A DNA stretch of 64,000 bases from Clostridia bacterium. GTDB lineage: Bacteria; Bacillota_A; Clostridia; Monoglobales; Monoglobaceae. Shown here piece after piece: positions 28,152 to 35,440 of the stretch. Where the stretch lies: the NCBI GenBank assembly GCA_017436135.1, contig JAFSDQ010000020.1:3574-67573 (forward strand). Direction: 5' to 3'. Made by a program: the position numbers and the translations under genes. The notes below the pieces were generated by a model. The model ran no database searches, was not told where the DNA came from, and worked only from the letters and a program-made list of their open reading frames with translations. Numbering within the stretch: position 1 is the first letter of the stretch; the number at the start of each line of letters is the position of its first letter.

Positions 28152-28634
28152 ATGCTTAACATAACCATAATGACAGTAGGAAAAATAAAAGAAAAATATT
28201 TCAGAGAAGCAATAGAGGAATATAAAAAAAGACTCTCCAGATATTGCAGGCTAAATATAATCGAGGTCAAGGACGAACCCACTCCTGATAATCCAAGTGA
28301 CAGAGAAAAAGAGGCGGTTCTTGAAAAAGAGGGGGCAAGAATAGAAGAGAAATTGCCTAAAAATGCTTATATTGTTGCCCTTTGCATAGAGGGGAAAATG
28401 CAAACCTCGGAGGAGCTGGCAGACTTTTTGCAAAAAACTGCCACAGAGGGATACAGCGACATTGCTTTTATTATTGGCGGCTCAATGGGGCTGTGGGAAG
28501 AAATAAAAAAGAGGGCTGATTTAAGGATAAGCTTTTCTAAAATGACTTTTCCTCATCAGCTTATGCGGGTTATTCTCCTTGAGCAAATTTATCGTGGCTT
28601 TAATATATCAGAGGGCGGAAAATATCACAAATAA
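28152..28634 (+). CDS. rlmH: 23S rRNA pseudouridine-1915 N3-methyltransferase RlmH
   Basis: SPOUT-class enzyme that methylates the pseudouridine of 23S rRNA helix 69. The 160-residue product starts MLNITIMTVGKIKEKYF and has IALCIEGK-type (VALCIEGKMQTSEELA), FIIGGSMGL and the C-terminal knot SFSKMTFPHQLMRVILLEQ ending EGGKYHK, all diagnostic. GGAGG lies seven bases before the ATG. Its position after a WalR-like gene fits the usual Firmicutes order. Confidence 0.97.
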   Translation: MLNITIMTVGKIKEKYFREAIEEYKKRLSRYCRLNIIEVKDEPTPDNPSDREKEAVLEKEGARIEEKLPKNAYIVALCIEGKMQTSEELADFLQKTATEGYSDIAFIIGGSMGLWEEIKKRADLRISFSKMTFPHQLMRVILLEQIYRGFNISEGGKYHK

Positions 28635-28640
28635 AAATTA

Positions 28641-28687
28641 AACGGCAAGAGCCTGTGTGTTTGGGCTGTTGCCGCTTTATTTTTCAT
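28641..28687 (+). terminator. rlmH terminator
   Basis: CGGCAA/TTGCCG and AGCC/GGCT form an interrupted stem followed by CTTTATTTTT. Confidence 0.8.
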
Positions 28688-28713
28688 ATTACCAAAAAAA
28701 TTTGGAAATTCTC

Positions 28714-28742
28714 TTGTAAAACCTTGATTTTTGTGTTATTAT
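28714..28742 (+). promoter_or_regulatory. Probable pheST promoter
   Basis: TTGTAA (28714-28719), a 17-base spacer and TATTAT (28737-28742). The short leader has no T-box. Confidence 0.5.
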
Positions 28743-28785
28743 AAGATGAATGTGGATAATTATAATTTAAGGGATGATTTTACTT

Positions 28786-29805
28786 ATGAAAGAAACTTTA
28801 AACCAGATAAAAGCTTCGGCAGAGGCTGCACTTTTGGCGGCAGAAACACTTGATGCTCTTGAGGAGCTTCGTGTGAGATTCTTGGGGAAAAAGGGTGAGC
28901 TTACTGCTGTTATGAAAGGTATGGGAGGACTCTCTGCGGAGGAGCGTCCTGTTATCGGTCAGCTTGCCAACGAAGTGCGCTCCTTTGTGGAAAACGCTTT
29001 GGAGGAGAAAAAGACAATGCTTCTCGCATCTTTGGAGGAAGCAAAAATCCTTGGGGAAACAATAGATGTTACTATCCCGGGCAAAGCTCCTGTTAAAGGA
29101 AAGAAGCATCCTCTTACAACTGTCCTCGATGACTTAAAGGATATATTTATCGGTATGGGCTTTACCATTGCCGAGGGTCCCGAGGTTGAGCTTGATTATT
29201 ATAACTTTGAGGCTCTTAACATTCCCAAGGACCATCCTGCAAGAGATACCCAGGATACCTTCTATATTGACGAAAATGTGGTTTTGCGTACCCAGACCTC
29301 TCCTGTTCAGGTAAGAGTTATGGAAAAGCAACAGCCTCCTATCAGAATTATATCTCCCGGACGTGTTTACAGAAGTGATGCAGTTGATGCTACTCACTCT
29401 CCTGTATTCCATCAGGTTGAGGGGCTTGTTATTGACAAGGGAATTACCATGGCAGACCTTAAAGGAACTCTTGAGGTGTTTGTTCACAAGCTTTACGGCG
29501 AGGATACAAGACTTCGTTTCCGTCCCCACCACTTCCCCTTTACAGAGCCAAGTGCAGAGGTTGATATCTCCTGCTTTAACTGTGGCGGCAAGGGCTGTCC
29601 TATATGTAAGGGCGAGGGCTGGATTGAGATTTTAGGCTGCGGAATGGTTCACCCCAAGGTATTGAAGAACTGCAACATTGACCCTGAAGTATATTCGGGC
29701 TTTGCATTCGGTATCGGACTTGAGCGTATAACTATGTTCCGTTACGGCATCAAGGACTTGCGTATGTACTTTGAAAACGATGTTCGTTTTCTGGAACAGT
29801 TTTAA
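28786..29805 (+). CDS. pheS: Phenylalanyl-tRNA synthetase alpha subunit
   Basis: Catalytic subunit of the heterotetrameric PheRS. The 339-residue protein has an N-terminal coiled coil, then class II motifs: motif 1 around [15 protein letters not shown], motif 2 [21 protein letters not shown] and motif 3 [17 protein letters not shown]. It contains a cysteine-rich [17 protein letters not shown] insertion that could bind zinc. I chose the ATG at 28786, since the one at 28774 sits almost on top of the AAGGG site. pheT follows after 15 bases. Confidence 0.97.
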   Translation: MKETLNQIKASAEAALLAAETLDALEELRVRFLGKKGELTAVMKGMGGLSAEERPVIGQLANEVRSFVENALEEKKTMLLASLEEAKILGETIDVTIPGKAPVKGKKHPLTTVLDDLKDIFIGMGFTIAEGPEVELDYYNFEALNIPKDHPARDTQDTFYIDENVVLRTQTSPVQVRVMEKQQPPIRIISPGRVYRSDAVDATHSPVFHQVEGLVIDKGITMADLKGTLEVFVHKLYGEDTRLRFRPHHFPFTEPSAEVDISCFNCGGKGCPICKGEGWIEILGCGMVHPKVLKNCNIDPEVYSGFAFGIGLERITMFRYGIKDLRMYFENDVRFLEQF

Positions 29806-29820
29806 GGGGAGGTTGCGAAG

Positions 29821-32184
29821 ATGAAATTACCAATATCATGGCTTAAGGATTATATGAACATAGACGGCATAGACAACGCCGCATATACCCACGGAATGAC
29901 AATGTCAGGCTCGATTGTTGAGGGAATAGAAAACCCTGCGGCAGAAATCAGCAATGTTGTTGTAGGCAGAGTGCTTAAGGTGGAAAAACATCCCGACGCA
30001 GACAAGCTGGTGGTTTGCCAGGTAGATGTAGGGGAGGATGCTCCCATTCAGATTGTTACAGGGGCTCCAAATGTTTTTGAAGGGGCAGTTGTACCCGTTG
30101 CAAAGCATAAGAGTACTCTTCCCGGCGGGGTAAAGATTACAAAGGGTAAGCTCCGTGGAGTAGAGAGCTTTGGAATGATGTGCTCTACAGACGAGCTTGC
30201 TATGTCAGATGAGAGAGCTACAGGAATTTTAATTCTCCCCGAGGATATGAAAATTGGCGAGGATATTGTTACTGCTCTTAATCTTGATGAAAATGTTGCT
30301 GAATTTGAGATTACCTCAAACCGACCCGATTGTATGAGTATAATCGGTCTTGCAAGAGAAACAGCGGCTACCTTTGACAGAGAAATCAACATTCCTGTAC
30401 CTGAGGCAAAGGGGAATGACGAGGATGTAAATTCCTATGCAAGTGTAGAAATTCAAAACAGCGATTTGTGCAGCCGTTTTGTGGCAAGAGCTGTTAAGAA
30501 TGTTAAAATAGGACCATCTCCCGAATGGATGCAGAAAAGACTTAAGGCTTGCGGAATTCGTGCAATAAATAATGTGGTTGATATTACAAACTATATTATG
30601 CTTGAATACGGTCAGCCTATGCACGCATACGACCTTGATAATGTAGAGGGCAAGAAAATTATTGTAAGAAACGCAAGTGAGGGGGAACAGCTTGAAACTC
30701 TTGATGACCAGCCGAGAACTCTCAACTCCTCAATGATTGTTATTTCCGATGCAAAGCGTGCTATTGGCGTTGCGGGAGTTATGGGCGGTGCAAATTCCGA
30801 GGTTACAGAAAATACAACAACTGTTCTCTTTGAATCCGCTTGCTTTAACGGTGCTTTTGTAAGAAGAGGCGCAAAGGCTTTGGGGATGAGAACAGACGCA
30901 TCTGCTCTCTTTGAAAAGGGCCTTGACAGCGAGAACTGTATGCCCGCCATAAACCGTGCTTGTGAGCTTATGGAGCAGCTTGGCGCAGGTGAGGTTGTAG
31001 GTGGCGCAATTGATGTGTACCCTGTGAAAAAGCAACAGACAATTCTCCCCTTTGAGCCTGAAAAAATGAATAAGTTCCTGGGTCTTGAGGTATCAGAGGC
31101 AGAAATGATAAAAATTCTCTCAAAGCTCGACTTTGAAGTAAAGGACGGCAAGGTTTATGTTCCTACCTTCAGAGGGGACATTGAGGGAATGGCAGATATC
31201 GCAGAGGAGATTGCAAGAATTTACGGCTATGACAACATCCCAACTACAATGATGAAGGGGGAGGTTGTTGCAGGGGGAAAGAGCAAGGTTCAGAAGCTTG
31301 AGGACGCAATCCGCACCGAGCTTACAGAATCAGGGCTTTATGAGATAGTTACCTATTCATTTATTGACCCCAGAGAAAATCAGATGGTGAATATTCCAGC
31401 GGATAGTGCAAAGAATAACTTTGTAAAGATTACTAACCCATTGGGCGAAGAAAACAGCGTTATGAGAACAGACCTTATTTCCTCAATGATGAAGATAGTA
31501 AAGGTGAATTACAACAGAAGAAATGCCGAGGCAAAGCTGTTTGAAATCGGCAAAATATTTACTCCTGTTGAAAATCAACAGCTTCCTTTGGAAACACAAA
31601 AGGTTGCAATTGGTATGTATGGTGACTGTGATTTCTATGACATAAAGGGCGTTGTAGAAAAAATGCTGGAGAGAGTGGGTATCACCGACGTTGACTTCCA
31701 GACTTGCAAGAATGACCCCACATATCACGCAGGCAGATGTGCAACAGTAACAGTTTGCGGAGAGCTTTTGGGTACAATAGGACAGATTCATCCCTCGGTT
31801 TGTGCAAACTTTAAGGTAGACACAGAGGTTTATGGGGGACAGCTTGACTTTGAGGTTATTGCAAAATATCATACCACAGACAGACACTACAGGGCACTTC
31901 CCAAATTCCCTGCAGTTACCCGTGATATTGCGGTAACTGTGGATAAGGATGTCCCTGTTGGGGATATAGTAAAGATTATCAAGGGGCAGAAGTCAATGCT
32001 CATTGAGGATTACAGACTCTTTGATATTTATGAGGGAGCACAGCTTGGAGAAAACAAGAAGAGTGTTGCTTACTCTATCACATTCAGGGCAGAGGACAGA
32101 ACTCTTACTGACGAGGATGTAAACCCTGTAATGGAAAAAATCCTTAAGGAGCTTGAATCAAAGCTGAACGCACAGCTCCGATAG
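29821..32184 (+). CDS. pheT: Phenylalanyl-tRNA synthetase beta subunit
   Basis: The 787-residue beta subunit binds tRNA and edits Tyr-tRNA-Phe. Visible parts are the EMAP-like tRNA-binding domain (about 40-150; VEKHPDADKLVVCQVDVG), the B3/B4 editing domain (ITSNRPDCMSIIGLARE and GVMGG), B5 (about 405-475), the catalytic-like core and a C-terminal anticodon-binding FDX-ACB domain (FPAVTRDIAVTVD). Length is normal. GGGGAGG precedes the ATG and the gene forms an operon with pheS. Confidence 0.97.
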   Translation: MKLPISWLKDYMNIDGIDNAAYTHGMTMSGSIVEGIENPAAEISNVVVGRVLKVEKHPDADKLVVCQVDVGEDAPIQIVTGAPNVFEGAVVPVAKHKSTLPGGVKITKGKLRGVESFGMMCSTDELAMSDERATGILILPEDMKIGEDIVTALNLDENVAEFEITSNRPDCMSIIGLARETAATFDREINIPVPEAKGNDEDVNSYASVEIQNSDLCSRFVARAVKNVKIGPSPEWMQKRLKACGIRAINNVVDITNYIMLEYGQPMHAYDLDNVEGKKIIVRNASEGEQLETLDDQPRTLNSSMIVISDAKRAIGVAGVMGGANSEVTENTTTVLFESACFNGAFVRRGAKALGMRTDASALFEKGLDSENCMPAINRACELMEQLGAGEVVGGAIDVYPVKKQQTILPFEPEKMNKFLGLEVSEAEMIKILSKLDFEVKDGKVYVPTFRGDIEGMADIAEEIARIYGYDNIPTTMMKGEVVAGGKSKVQKLEDAIRTELTESGLYEIVTYSFIDPRENQMVNIPADSAKNNFVKITNPLGEENSVMRTDLISSMMKIVKVNYNRRNAEAKLFEIGKIFTPVENQQLPLETQKVAIGMYGDCDFYDIKGVVEKMLERVGITDVDFQTCKNDPTYHAGRCATVTVCGELLGTIGQIHPSVCANFKVDTEVYGGQLDFEVIAKYHTTDRHYRALPKFPAVTRDIAVTVDKDVPVGDIVKIIKGQKSMLIEDYRLFDIYEGAQLGENKKSVAYSITFRAEDRTLTDEDVNPVMEKILKELESKLNAQLR

Positions 32185-32214
32185 AAATTTTAAAGAAAGG
32201 CAGAGGTGATTATT

Positions 32215-32493
32215 ATGGATTATGGACAGAACAATAATTTCGGCAACACAGTAAAATTTAAAGTAAAAGCAGACCACCCAATGGAACCAAAGGATATTTT
32301 GATGTCCGTGCACGATTCCCTGGTAGAGAAGGGATATGACCCTATAAATCAGATTGTAGGATATATTCTTTCGGGCGACCCGTCCTATATTACTTCCCAT
32401 AACAGCGCAAGAAGCCTTATCCGTAAGCTGGAGAGGGACGAAATCATCGAAGAGCTCATTGGATTCTATATAAAGGAACATTCAGGTAAATAA
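32215..32493 (+). CDS. IreB-family (UPF0297) regulatory phosphoprotein
   Basis: A 92-residue cytoplasmic protein matching the IreB/YrzL family by NTVKFKVKADHPMEPKDIL, GYDPINQIVGYILSGDPSYI and HNSARSLIRKLERDEI. In Enterococcus IreB is phosphorylated by the PASTA kinase IreK and modulates cephalosporin resistance. In most Firmicutes it is followed by ruvX and a DUF1292 gene; here it is followed by a terminator. The ATG at 32215 has AGAGGTG upstream. It probably shares the pheST transcript. Confidence 0.93.
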   Translation: MDYGQNNNFGNTVKFKVKADHPMEPKDILMSVHDSLVEKGYDPINQIVGYILSGDPSYITSHNSARSLIRKLERDEIIEELIGFYIKEHSGK

Positions 32494-32500
32494 ACAACAA

Positions 32501-32538
32501 TCGCCTGTTGCAGAATTTTCGCAGCAGGCGATATTTTT
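32501..32538 (+). terminator. ireB terminator
   Basis: TCGCCTGTTGC/GCAGCAGGCGA stem (one G-U) with a nine-base loop followed by ATATTTTTT. Confidence 0.9.
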
Positions 32539-32550
32539 TATAGTACAAGG

Positions 32551-32916
32551 ATATAAAAATGAAGTGACCTCTGACTGCCTTATTCTTTAGCAATCAGAGG
32601 TCACTTCTGTTCACTCTTGATATCTAACATCCTTGGTTACCTCTCTTTCCTTGTCTGCCCCATACCGCCTTTTGTACTTTTAAAACCAAAAACTTTTATT
32701 TTCTCTAAGGAGAATACCCTGGGATTTTAGTGGCGCTGTATCGGGCGAAAGTCCTGTCTTTTTTAAAATTCTGAAGCAATTCCTGAATTAAATTTTAATT
32801 CCTTTCTCTATATATAAAACGTAACACCGTCGTGTTTTTTACCATATTCAGTTTTGCCTCAACTTCTAAAAAAGATATAAGCTTACTTTTTCATTGGACT
32901 GTACCTCTCTTTCCTT
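32551..32916 (-). ncRNA. Candidate structured non-coding RNA of unknown class, about 366 nt
   Basis: A minus-strand transcription unit without a substantial open frame. It has a sigma-A promoter at 32923-32951 and ends in a 17-bp hairpin (32607-32591 with 32577-32561, one mismatch) followed by TTTTTATAT. Inside, three consecutive stacked stems pair 32657-32669 with 32732-32746 (GCCC/GGGC, ATAC/GTAT, CGCC/GGCG). Smaller hairpins lie at 32701-32714 and 32823-32836. A 16-base direct repeat, CAAGGAAAGAGAGGTA on the minus strand, occurs at the 5' end (32917-32902) and again at 32653-32638. Each copy is followed by an ATG of a tiny open frame (3 and 9 codons). It does not match RNase P, SRP, 6S or tmRNA motifs that I know. 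Confidence 0.6.
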
Positions 32917-32922
32917 GATTTA

Positions 32923-32951
32923 AGAATACCACATTTCAAAGGGGATTTCAA
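32923..32951 (-). promoter_or_regulatory. Promoter of the candidate ncRNA
   Basis: On the minus strand TTGAAA (32951-32946), a 17-base spacer and TATTCT (32928-32923). It places transcription start near 32916. Confidence 0.7.
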
Positions 32952-33025
32952 TTGACATTTTATCAAAAAGATAATTAAAATTTTTAGGCAAATAGCAGAA
33001 AATACCACGCTTTTGCATTTTTGTA

Positions 33026-33055
33026 TTTACAAATAAAGAGGGGATATGTTATAAT
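33026..33055 (+). promoter_or_regulatory. Promoter of the cupin gene
   Basis: TTTACA (33026-33031), 18-base spacer, perfect TATAAT (33050-33055). It gives an unusually long leader of about 245 nt that contains a CGTGAAAG/CTTTCACG hairpin (33127-33145) and the shared 91-bp element. Confidence 0.7.
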
Positions 33056-33217
33056 AAATATGTTGGGCACTTGTGCAGAGGGTTGTACTGCATAAAGAAG
33101 AGCCCTTTTGTTATAAGGAGAGATAACGTGAAAGTTCCTTTCACGCTCTGCCTCCGGCGGATTTTATTGTCCGTGCAAAATTTTCCTCGCATAAACGCTC
33201 GGAAATGCACATGGACG

Positions 33218-33308
33218 AAATAATCTCTTATCATTCCTTGCTCTGCGGATAAGAGATTATACATTACTATTTGTGCCGACGCAGAGCGGCGGAATGGAGA
33301 TTATTATG
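33218..33308 (+). repeat. 91-bp shared leader element, copy 1 (cupin)
   Basis: Nearly identical (about four differences) to the minus strand of 40370-40280. It contains a perfect 12-bp hairpin TAATCTCTTATC/GATAAGAGATTA (33221-33259). Its loop carries GCTCTGCG (33240-33247), complementary to CGCAGAGC (33280-33287) further down. The element ends with GGAG, six bases and the ATG of the cupin gene. Confidence 0.85.
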
Positions 33309-33650
33309 ATTAAAAGAAGCGATGAACAAAAAATAACAACAGAAGAAAATGCAATGGGCATAACAAAAATGTATCTGTCAGATTTGGCGGATTTTGAGGG
33401 GAGAAACCCAAAGCTCCGCACCTTTTCCCGTGTATCTCTTAACAAAGGCGAGGAGGTAGAATTTCATATTCATAACAATGAATTTGAAAGCTATTACATT
33501 ATTTCAGGCAAAGGGCTTTACTCTGACAACGGGGAGGAAATTGAGGTTCTTCCCGGTACTGTAACCTTTACCCCCTCGGGCAGCGGTCACGGAATAAAAA
33601 ATATTGGTGACGAGCCTCTGGAATTTATTGCATTGATTATACTTGACTGA
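33306..33650 (+). CDS. Small single-domain cupin protein
   Basis: A 114-residue cytoplasmic protein with one conserved cupin barrel. Motif 1 is visible as GEEVEFHIHNNEFESYYII (HxH with a following Glu, the usual metal ligands), and motif 2 as PGTVTFTPSGSGHGIKN, whose His is the fourth ligand. Substrate cannot be told; such proteins include sugar-binding sensors and small isomerases or dioxygenases. The start is fixed by GGAG in the shared leader element; the frame continues upstream only through repeat sequence. A strong terminator follows. Confidence 0.85.
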   Translation: MIKRSDEQKITTEENAMGITKMYLSDLADFEGRNPKLRTFSRVSLNKGEEVEFHIHNNEFESYYIISGKGLYSDNGEEIEVLPGTVTFTPSGSGHGIKNIGDEPLEFIALIILD

Positions 33651-33670
33651 TTATTTTAAAAAGATATTGC

Positions 33671-33706
33671 AAAAGGCTGAACGATTGATTTCGTTCAGCC
33701 TTTTTT
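33671..33706 (+). terminator. Cupin gene terminator
   Basis: AAAGGCTGAACGA/TCGTTCAGCCTTT stem followed by T residues. Confidence 0.9.
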
Positions 33707-33770
33707 GGTGGGCAATATAATTTCAATATCATTTTGCGTGAGTTTAAATGTTCTATATGATACCGAAACC

Positions 33771-33855
33771 ATTGTAGGGGAGGGGCTTGCTCATTCCGCA
33801 ATGAAACATAATTTATGCAGTCTGTTGCGGAACGGATTTATCCGTTCCCTACAAT
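33771..33855. repeat. MITE-like repeat bounded by ATTGTAGGG/CCCTACAAT
   Basis: An 85-bp element with perfect 9-bp terminal inverted repeats. Inside are TTCCGCAA/TTGCGGAA and the palindrome GAACGGATTTATCCGTTC, shared with 43255-43313 and partly with 9782-9836. No coding capacity. Confidence 0.7.
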
Positions 33856-33977
33856 ATTTTATGGAATAACATAAATCCGTCAGGATTTCAGGGGGGAAAT
33901 CCAATAAACTGCTCACTTTGCATAAGCTCTGTCTTGAAGATAAAAAGAAAAAATGGTTAAATTTAATGGAATATGTA

Positions 33978-34006
33978 TTGACATCGCAATACTTATGCTG
34001 TATTAT
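33978..34006 (+). promoter_or_regulatory. Promoter of the restriction-modification operon
   Basis: Perfect TTGACA (33978-33983), a 17-base spacer and TATTAT (34001-34006). An AATAC/GTATT inverted repeat lies in the spacer and overlaps the -10 box, a plausible operator for the small regulator encoded just downstream. Confidence 0.75.
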
Positions 34007-34028
34007 ATAAAATATGGGGGTGTAGTTT

Positions 34029-34253
34029 ATGGCTTTTTCATATAAACCATTATGGAAGCTTTTAATTGATCATGATATGACTAAAAAACAACTAATGCAA
34101 ACCACCGGTATTTCAAAATCAACGATGGATAAAATGGCAAGAGGAGAAAACATTTCGTTAGACATTATTGATCGAATATGCTCTTACTTCAATTGCAAAG
34201 TCGAAAATGTAATAGTTTTCTGTGATAAGGAGAAAAAAGATGAACGAATATAG
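34029..34253 (+). CDS. Small XRE/Cro-type HTH regulator, probable RM controller
   Basis: A 74-residue DNA-binding protein that is essentially one helix-turn-helix: LLIDHDMTKKQLMQTTGISK is the positioning and turn region, and STMDKMARGENISLDIIDRI the recognition and following helices. Its end overlaps the methyltransferase start by 14 bases in another frame, so they are translationally coupled. Regulators in this position commonly control the timing of restriction-modification gene expression; that role is inferred from context. Confidence 0.85.
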   Translation: MAFSYKPLWKLLIDHDMTKKQLMQTTGISKSTMDKMARGENISLDIIDRICSYFNCKVENVIVFCDKEKKDERI

Positions 34254-35397
34254 AGAAGAAATATTAAATGTTTCCATGTATGAAAATACAGAGTGTGCTT
34301 TTTTGACTGATTCCTTCAACAACTTTTTTTTAAAAAAAGATGCATATATGCTGCTGGATGAGAAAGGATTACATATATTTCTTGTTCAATTAGATATAAA
34401 AAAATACAAAGCTTTTTTGGAAGATTTAAATATTGATAAATCTCTTGCGAAGGACTGTTTTGAAATAGTTGACAATATTGGCAGCTACGGGGTTCGCGGA
34501 GGTAAGCGCCATTTTTCAGGATATAATTCCGAACGCAAAGTGGCAAACAGAAAAGCAAAAGAAGAAAACAGGGGAAAGCATTATTATGCAAATGATCATA
34601 CTTTTTCAAAGCAAAATCAAACGCTTCCTACTGAATTTGAAAACAGCATTATTTGTGCAGACAGCCTTGAATTTTTAAAAAAGCTGCCGGATAACTGCAT
34701 AGATATTATTTTCACTTCGCCACCATATAATTTCGGATTAGACTATGATACTCATGATGATACAGCGAACTGGGATAAATACTATGAAATGCTTTTTGAT
34801 ATTTTTAATGAATGTATACGTGTTTTAAAATACGGCGGAAGATTTGTGGTAAATGTTCAGCCCCTTTATTCTGATTATATACCGGCTCATCATATAATAA
34901 GCAATTTCTTTATTCAGAAAAAAATGATTTGGAAAAGTGAAATTTTATGGGAAAAAAATAATTACAACTGTAAAATGTGTTCTTATGGTAGCTGGAAGAG
35001 CCCGTCGAGTCCGTATATGAAATATACTTGGGAATTTATCGAAGTATATTGTAAAGGAGATTTGAAAAAGGCAGGGAGCAGCGAAAATGCTGATATTTCA
35101 GCCGAGGAGTTCAAATCCTGGGTTGTTGCAAAATGGAGCATTGCCCCTGAACGTCATATGAAAGAATATGGCCATCCTGCTATGTTTCCTGAAAATTTGG
35201 TTGAACGAGTACTTAAGCTTTTTAGTTTTAAAGGTGATGTTGTATTGGACCCGTTTAATGGCGCAGGAACAACAACTGTTGTAGCAAAACGGACAGGCAG
35301 AAAGTACCTCGGCATAGATATTTCTCCTGAATATTGCGAAACTGCAGAGAAGCGTATAAAAGAGCTGGATTTTGGACAGCAATCAATGTTTGACTGA
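34240..35397 (+). CDS. Type II DNA methyltransferase, N6-adenine/N4-cytosine class
   Basis: A 385-residue S-adenosylmethionine-dependent DNA modification enzyme. The catalytic motif IV FTSPPYNFG (about residue 160) comes before the SAM-binding motif I DPFNGAGTTTVVA (about 336), the beta-class order typical of N4-cytosine and many N6-adenine enzymes. YLGIDISPEYCE follows. The first 130 residues are unlike the core and may help recognise the target. ATG 34240 has AAGGAG nine bases upstream; an ATG 18 bases earlier precedes that site. It is convergent with the endonuclease. Base composition looks AT-richer than the neighbours, fitting horizontal transfer. Confidence 0.93.
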   Translation: MNEYREEILNVSMYENTECAFLTDSFNNFFLKKDAYMLLDEKGLHIFLVQLDIKKYKAFLEDLNIDKSLAKDCFEIVDNIGSYGVRGGKRHFSGYNSERKVANRKAKEENRGKHYYANDHTFSKQNQTLPTEFENSIICADSLEFLKKLPDNCIDIIFTSPPYNFGLDYDTHDDTANWDKYYEMLFDIFNECIRVLKYGGRFVVNVQPLYSDYIPAHHIISNFFIQKKMIWKSEILWEKNNYNCKMCSYGSWKSPSSPYMKYTWEFIEVYCKGDLKKAGSSENADISAEEFKSWVVAKWSIAPERHMKEYGHPAMFPENLVERVLKLFSFKGDVVLDPFNGAGTTTVVAKRTGRKYLGIDISPEYCETAEKRIKELDFGQQSMFD

Positions 35398-35400
35398 TAA

Positions 35401-35440
35401 AAATGACGGCACATCAAAGAGTGCCGTCGTTTTTTATTTT
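35401..35440. terminator. Bidirectional terminator between methyltransferase and endonuclease
   Basis: GACGGCAC/GTGCCGTC stem with an eight-base loop and A/T runs on both sides. It serves both converging genes and overlaps the end of the endonuclease frame. Confidence 0.85.

Noticed and set aside
32551..32916. Assignment of the ncRNA candidate to RNase P, 6S, SRP or a T-box
   Set aside because: I looked for the conserved RNase P core segments, the SRP GGUGAACC/GGAAGG-type loops, the 6S open-bubble hairpin and T-box motifs and did not find them.
33128..33223. 31-codon GTG frame in the cupin leader, with AAGGAG upstream
   Set aside because: It coincides with the CGTGAAAG/CTTTCACG hairpin and ends in the shared leader element. 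A leader peptide is possible, but nothing beyond the start site supports it.
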